Part shown: positions 6,169 to 8,333 of the stretch, one piece after another | Numbering within the stretch: position 1 is the first letter of the stretch | Layout of the letters: every line of letters starts with the position of its first letter | Assembly: GCA_023128195.1 (NCBI GenBank) | Contig: JAGMEL010000259.1 | Location: forward strand, 1 to 8,333 | DNA: 8,333 bases | Reading direction: 5' to 3' | Source of the DNA: Caldifarciminota bacterium | GTDB taxonomy: Bacteria; Hydrothermota; Tepidihabitantia; SM23-42 | Made by a program: the position numbers and the translations under genes | The notes under the pieces: model-generated | Told to the model about the DNA's origin: nothing | Database searches by the model: none | The model's input: only the letters and a program-made list of their open reading frames with translations

Positions 6169-6300
6169 TTATTTCTTTTTCCTTTTCTTTGTCTTTTTCT
6201 TAGTTACCTTCTTCTTAGTTACCTTCTTCTTCATTACCTTCTTCTTTGCTGGTTTCTTCTTTGCTTTTGTTTTTTTCTTTTTTGAAGCACTCTTCGGCAT
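6169..6300 (-). CDS. 43-residue lysine-rich histone-like protein with pentapeptide repeats
   Basis: The sequence begins MPKSASKKKKTKAKKK and has 26 lysines and one arginine among 43 residues, with no acidic or aromatic residue. The centre is a series of five-residue units: KAKKK, PAKKK, VMKKK, VTKKK, VTKKK, encoded by 15-bp DNA repeats between about 6196 and 6270. This resembles histone H1 tails and bacterial H1-like proteins such as chlamydial Hc2 or Bordetella BpH1, so binding of DNA or RNA through charge is the likely role; nucleoid packing is inference. A consensus promoter, a perfect AGGAGG five bases before the ATG and a strong terminator show a monocistronic, probably highly expressed gene. 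A low-complexity coincidence is unlikely given these complete signals. Confidence 0.85.
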   Translation of the reverse strand: MPKSASKKKKTKAKKKPAKKKVMKKKVTKKKVTKKKTKKRKKK

Positions 6301-6305
6301 TATTA

Positions 6306-6311
6306 CCTCCT
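6306..6311 (-). promoter_or_regulatory. Perfect Shine-Dalgarno of the lysine-rich protein gene
   Basis: AGGAGG, followed by five bases and the ATG at 6300. It is the only strong Shine-Dalgarno before a gene in the window and fixes the start of the small protein. Confidence 0.9.
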
Positions 6312-6321
6312 TTTATAGTTT

Positions 6322-6349
6322 ATTATAATCATAATTACAAATTTGTCAA
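6322..6349 (-). promoter_or_regulatory. Sigma70-type promoter of the lysine-rich protein gene, with leader
   Basis: TTGACA (6349-6344), 16-bp spacer, TATAAT (6327-6322): perfect boxes. The predicted start near 6315 leaves a leader of about 15 bases that carries the Shine-Dalgarno. The -35 context GTATTGACAAA matches that of the HEPN operon promoter. Confidence 0.85.
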
Positions 6350-6396
6350 TACCTAATTTGGAGTGTAGCATTGAATTAATTGCAAATATTACTCTT

Positions 6397-6422
6397 TAGT
6401 CCAGCAGTAAATTGCGGGACTA
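6397..6422. repeat. Intergenic hairpin TAGTCC...GGACTA
   Basis: TAGTCC (6397-6402) pairs with GGACTA (6417-6422); after one A-G mismatch GCA pairs with TGC around the loop GTAAAT. It lies in the roughly 230-bp non-coding stretch (6360-6595) between the divergent lysine-rich gene and nfeD. A second perfect hairpin, CTTCACT-TTC-AGTGAAG, is at 6466-6482. Nothing else in the stretch looks like a gene; a 51-codon minus-strand ORF there lacks any start signal. Confidence 0.45.
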
Positions 6423-6555
6423 CAGTAGTAAGAAGATAGGAGACAGAAATCAGCACCCTTTGATTCTTCACTTTCAGTGAAGTTGGTAAATTGAAAAACT
6501 TTAAATCTATACTTTCTGTATTTTTTTTCATTACAATGCTGGTCATCTTTAATTT

Positions 6556-6578
6556 CAGTCTTATAATAATTTAGACTG
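6556..6578. promoter_or_regulatory. Inverted repeat around a TATAAT upstream of nfeD
   Basis: CAGTCT (6556-6561) and AGACTG (6573-6578) are perfect inverted repeats separated by 11 bases that contain TATAAT (6562-6567). A weak -35, TGGTCA (6540-6545), is 16 bp upstream. It could be a second, regulated nfeD promoter with an operator on its -10, or a factor site upstream of the main promoter. Confidence 0.35.
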
Positions 6579-6595
6579 CATAAGGATTTATACTA

Positions 6596-6623
6596 TTGAC
6601 TTGTTATGAAAATTGATTATGAT
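6596..6623 (+). promoter_or_regulatory. Sigma70-type promoter of nfeD, predicted leaderless
   Basis: TTGACT (6596-6601), 16-bp spacer, TATGAT (6618-6623), then TTTAT and the ATG at 6629. An in-frame TGA at 6620-6622 excludes any earlier start, so promoter and start codon are both well defined and five bases apart. Confidence 0.72.
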
Positions 6624-6628
6624 TTTAT

Positions 6629-7885
6629 ATGATATTATGGGCTTTATGTTTTTTGTTGAACGCTGGTGATATATATGTAGGTGAACTGGATGGTGTAATA
6701 AGTCCTGCGAGTAGTTCTTATTTAGTACGTGTAATTAAACTTGCCGAGGATAATGATGCTTCGTGTTTGATTATGAAGATTGATACACCGGGTGGTCTTG
6801 ATCTATCAATGAGAGAGATAACCAAAAGAATACTCAATGCGGAAATTCCCGTTGTAATTTATGTTGCACCAAAAGGCGCAAGAGCAGCTTCTGCAGGTGT
6901 TTTTATATTATACGCAAGTCATATTGCTGCAATGGCTCCTGGAACCAATATAGGTGCTGCACATCCGGTAAGTATGGGTGGAGAAAAGATTGACAGTGTG
7001 ATGATTGAGAAGGTCACTAATGATGCGGTTGCTTACCTGAAGGCGATAGCGCGCGCGCGCGGGAGGAATGAAAAATGGGCAGAGAAGGCGGTTCGGGAAA
7101 GTGCATCAATAGACGCTGAGACTGCTTTGAAAATAGGTGTTTGCGAGATTTTTGCTGAGGATGTAAACGACCTAATCAGTGAACTGGATGGACGGATTGT
7201 CGAGATAAAAGGGAAAAAGCGTACATTGAAGACTGAATCAAGTCCAGTAAAAGATATTGCAATGAGTTTCAAAGAACGATTACTGCTATTGCTTACCAAT
7301 CCTAATATTGCATATATTTTACTACTTTTAGGTATTTATGGATTATTTTTTGAATTGCAAAATCCCGGTATGATCTTTCCTGGTGTAGTTGGCGGAATCT
7401 GTATTATTTTAGGATTTTATGCATTACATCTACTTCCTGTTAATTATGCCGGTGTAGCATTAATTGCTTTATCTGCAATTTTATTCATTCTGGAAATATA
7501 CACAACGTCTGGCGGTCTTTTGACTGTTGGTGGAATTATTTCATTGGTATTGGGCTCATTGATTTTGTTTGAGAGCAATGTACCATTTTTGAGATTATCA
7601 TGGGAGGTTATTGTGATAGTTGTCATAATTATTGCTGCTTTTTTTATCTTTTTATTGAGCATGGGAATACATGCGCAATTTAAAAAACGAGCGACTGGTA
7701 GAGAAGGAATTATAGGTGAGATCGGCGTGGCGAAGACTGATATAAAAGTTTCAGGTGGAACCATATTTGTACATGGCGAGTACTGGAACGCAATAAGCGA
7801 TAAATTAGTAAAGAGAGATGTTACGGTAAAAGTGATTGATGTTAAAGAGATGACATTAAAGGTTGAACCTATAGAACCAGCTTAA
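6629..7885 (+). CDS. nfeD: Long-form NfeD membrane serine protease (ClpP-like, NfeD1b type)
   Basis: A 418-residue protein in the usual three parts. A very short signal-like N-terminus (MILWALCFLLNA) precedes a ClpP/crotonase-fold protease domain (about 15-200) with IDTPGG (51-56), the nucleophile S88 in RAASAG, and K128 in EKVTND, which corresponds to the Ser-Lys dyad of archaeal 1510-N protease. Five membrane helices follow (about 225-345), then a soluble OB-fold (about 355-415) with GEYWNA (383-388). Known relatives cut the C-terminus of the membrane protein stomatin and are usually encoded next to a stomatin/slipin gene. Here the next gene, 20 bp on, is an outer-membrane barrel instead, and no stomatin is seen within the window. 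The signal peptide lacks the usual positive N-region. A pure GC run lies at 7049-7061. Confidence 0.95.
   Translation: MILWALCFLLNAGDIYVGELDGVISPASSSYLVRVIKLAEDNDASCLIMKIDTPGGLDLSMREITKRILNAEIPVVIYVAPKGARAASAGVFILYASHIAAMAPGTNIGAAHPVSMGGEKIDSVMIEKVTNDAVAYLKAIARARGRNEKWAEKAVRESASIDAETALKIGVCEIFAEDVNDLISELDGRIVEIKGKKRTLKTESSPVKDIAMSFKERLLLLLTNPNIAYILLLLGIYGLFFELQNPGMIFPGVVGGICIILGFYALHLLPVNYAGVALIALSAILFILEIYTTSGGLLTVGGIISLVLGSLILFESNVPFLRLSWEVIVIVVIIIAAFFIFLLSMGIHAQFKKRATGREGIIGEIGVAKTDIKVSGGTIFVHGEYWNAISDKLVKRDVTVKVIDVKEMTLKVEPIEPA
7049..7061 (+). repeat. Alternating GC microsatellite inside nfeD
   Basis: Thirteen bases of uninterrupted alternating G and C in an otherwise AT-rich region, encoding part of ARARGRN in the protease domain. 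The protein sequence there matches the family's RGRN, so the frame is intact. Such a dinucleotide run can form Z-DNA and is prone to slippage. Confidence 0.8.
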
Positions 7886-7905
7886 AATTATCAAATAGCA
7901 AACCA

Positions 7906-8333
7906 ATGTTGGTTATAGCGCTGTTTGCTGTATTTGAATCTTTATTGTTCCCGCGTAGTATTTTTTACGAAAGCCAATTTAATCCGGCTTCACTTTATCC
8001 TGAAAAATCTGAGTTGATAATCGGAACAGGTACGCATTTTGGTTTGTCTGATTTGCGCACCTATACTATCCATTCAGAAATTAAGTTATACCGAATAAGT
8101 GCCACGAGTTTTGGTAATGACATTTACCGAGAAAACACGGTAAATGCTGGTTTGAGTTTTCCTGTTGTAGAGAAATTGGCTGCCGGGTTTAGTATTGCTA
8201 TGTACAATTACTGGGTGAAAGATATTTACAATCGATTCACTTATTCTCTGAAAGTAGGCGGTATGTACCGTAATAATTTATTGGAAATCGGAGGATGGGT
8301 AAATAATATTAATATACCAAAATTTTCAGACAT
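7906..8333 (+). CDS. PorV/UPF0164-like outer-membrane beta-barrel protein (truncated by window end)
   Basis: The first 142 codons of an open frame that runs off the right edge. It starts with a hydrophobic signal-like stretch (MLVIALFAVFESLLF), then FYESQFNPASLYP, which resembles the NPA turn near the start of PorV/PorQ-type barrels. Alternating strand-like segments rich in Gly, Tyr and Phe follow, ending in GGWVNNINIPKFSD, similar to the NxNxPK motif of this group. No in-frame start exists upstream before a stop, so ATG 7906 is well supported, though it has no Shine-Dalgarno. It follows nfeD by 20 bp and is probably co-transcribed. Its role, such as surface protein secretion or a porin-like function, cannot be decided from this fragment. 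Confidence 0.7.
   Translation, partial: MLVIALFAVFESLLFPRSIFYESQFNPASLYPEKSELIIGTGTHFGLSDLRTYTIHSEIKLYRISATSFGNDIYRENTVNAGLSFPVVEKLAAGFSIAMYNYWVKDIYNRFTYSLKVGGMYRNNLLEIGGWVNNINIPKFSD

Noticed and set aside
6176..6270. CRISPR-like or other non-coding tandem repeat
   Set aside because: The 15-bp periodicity is explained by the KKKxx codons of the lysine-rich protein; there are no unique spacers.
6376..6531. 51-codon minus-strand ORF starting MKKNTESIDL in the intergenic stretch
   Set aside because: No promoter, Shine-Dalgarno or leaderless -10 precedes it, it resembles nothing I recognise, and it includes the palindromic elements.
6606..6632. Eight-codon ORF overlapping the nfeD start by ATGA, as a leader peptide
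   Set aside because: It begins inside the nfeD promoter spacer and has no properly spaced Shine-Dalgarno; it would matter only if the weak upstream promoter were used.

Overview
The window is AT-rich bacterial chromosome (roughly mid-30s % GC by eye, not computed) carrying housekeeping genes from a diderm organism. A prepilin peptidase and a signal-peptide-bearing PorV-like beta-barrel at the right edge point to an outer membrane. The barrel type, the GlmU-like sugar nucleotidyltransferase, the degenerate TTGGAAT intergenic repeat and the general base composition suggest an uncultured lineage near the FCB group, with candidate phylum WOR-3 as my best guess. That placement is inference only.

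Layout from left to right. Positions 1-1331 (minus) hold the first 443 codons of threonyl-tRNA synthetase, running off the left edge. A divergent promoter region (1332-1495) separates it from a plus-strand operon of three overlapping genes: a half-size EamA transporter, a GlmU-like nucleotidyltransferase/left-handed beta-helix protein, and cytidylate kinase. Between the convergent cmk and miaA ends lie two structured intergenic elements: a hairpin flanked by 10-bp direct repeats, and a double palindrome with compensatory changes that could fold as a three-way junction. On the minus strand, a HEPN/HepT-like protein, a prepilin peptidase and miaA form a probable operon (6084 down to 3846), with a TTGGAAT heptamer repeat tract in the last gap. 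Further right is a 43-residue lysine-rich histone-like protein with its own promoter, Shine-Dalgarno and hairpin terminator. A roughly 230-bp non-coding stretch with small hairpins follows, and then a plus-strand pair: a long-form NfeD membrane protease and the truncated PorV-like barrel.

The strongest unexplained pattern is in the promoters. Five transcription-unit heads each carry a near-consensus TTGAC(A/T) - 16 bp - TAT(A/G)(A/T)T block. In four of them (thrS, the EamA gene, the HEPN-like gene, nfeD) the ATG sits only 5-6 bases after the -10 box, so RNA should start at or within a base or two of the start codon and the mRNAs would be leaderless. The fifth, the lysine-rich protein, has instead a short leader with a perfect AGGAGG. 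Downstream operon genes mostly lack Shine-Dalgarno sequences. I see no defence system, transposase, CRISPR array, tRNA or rRNA here.
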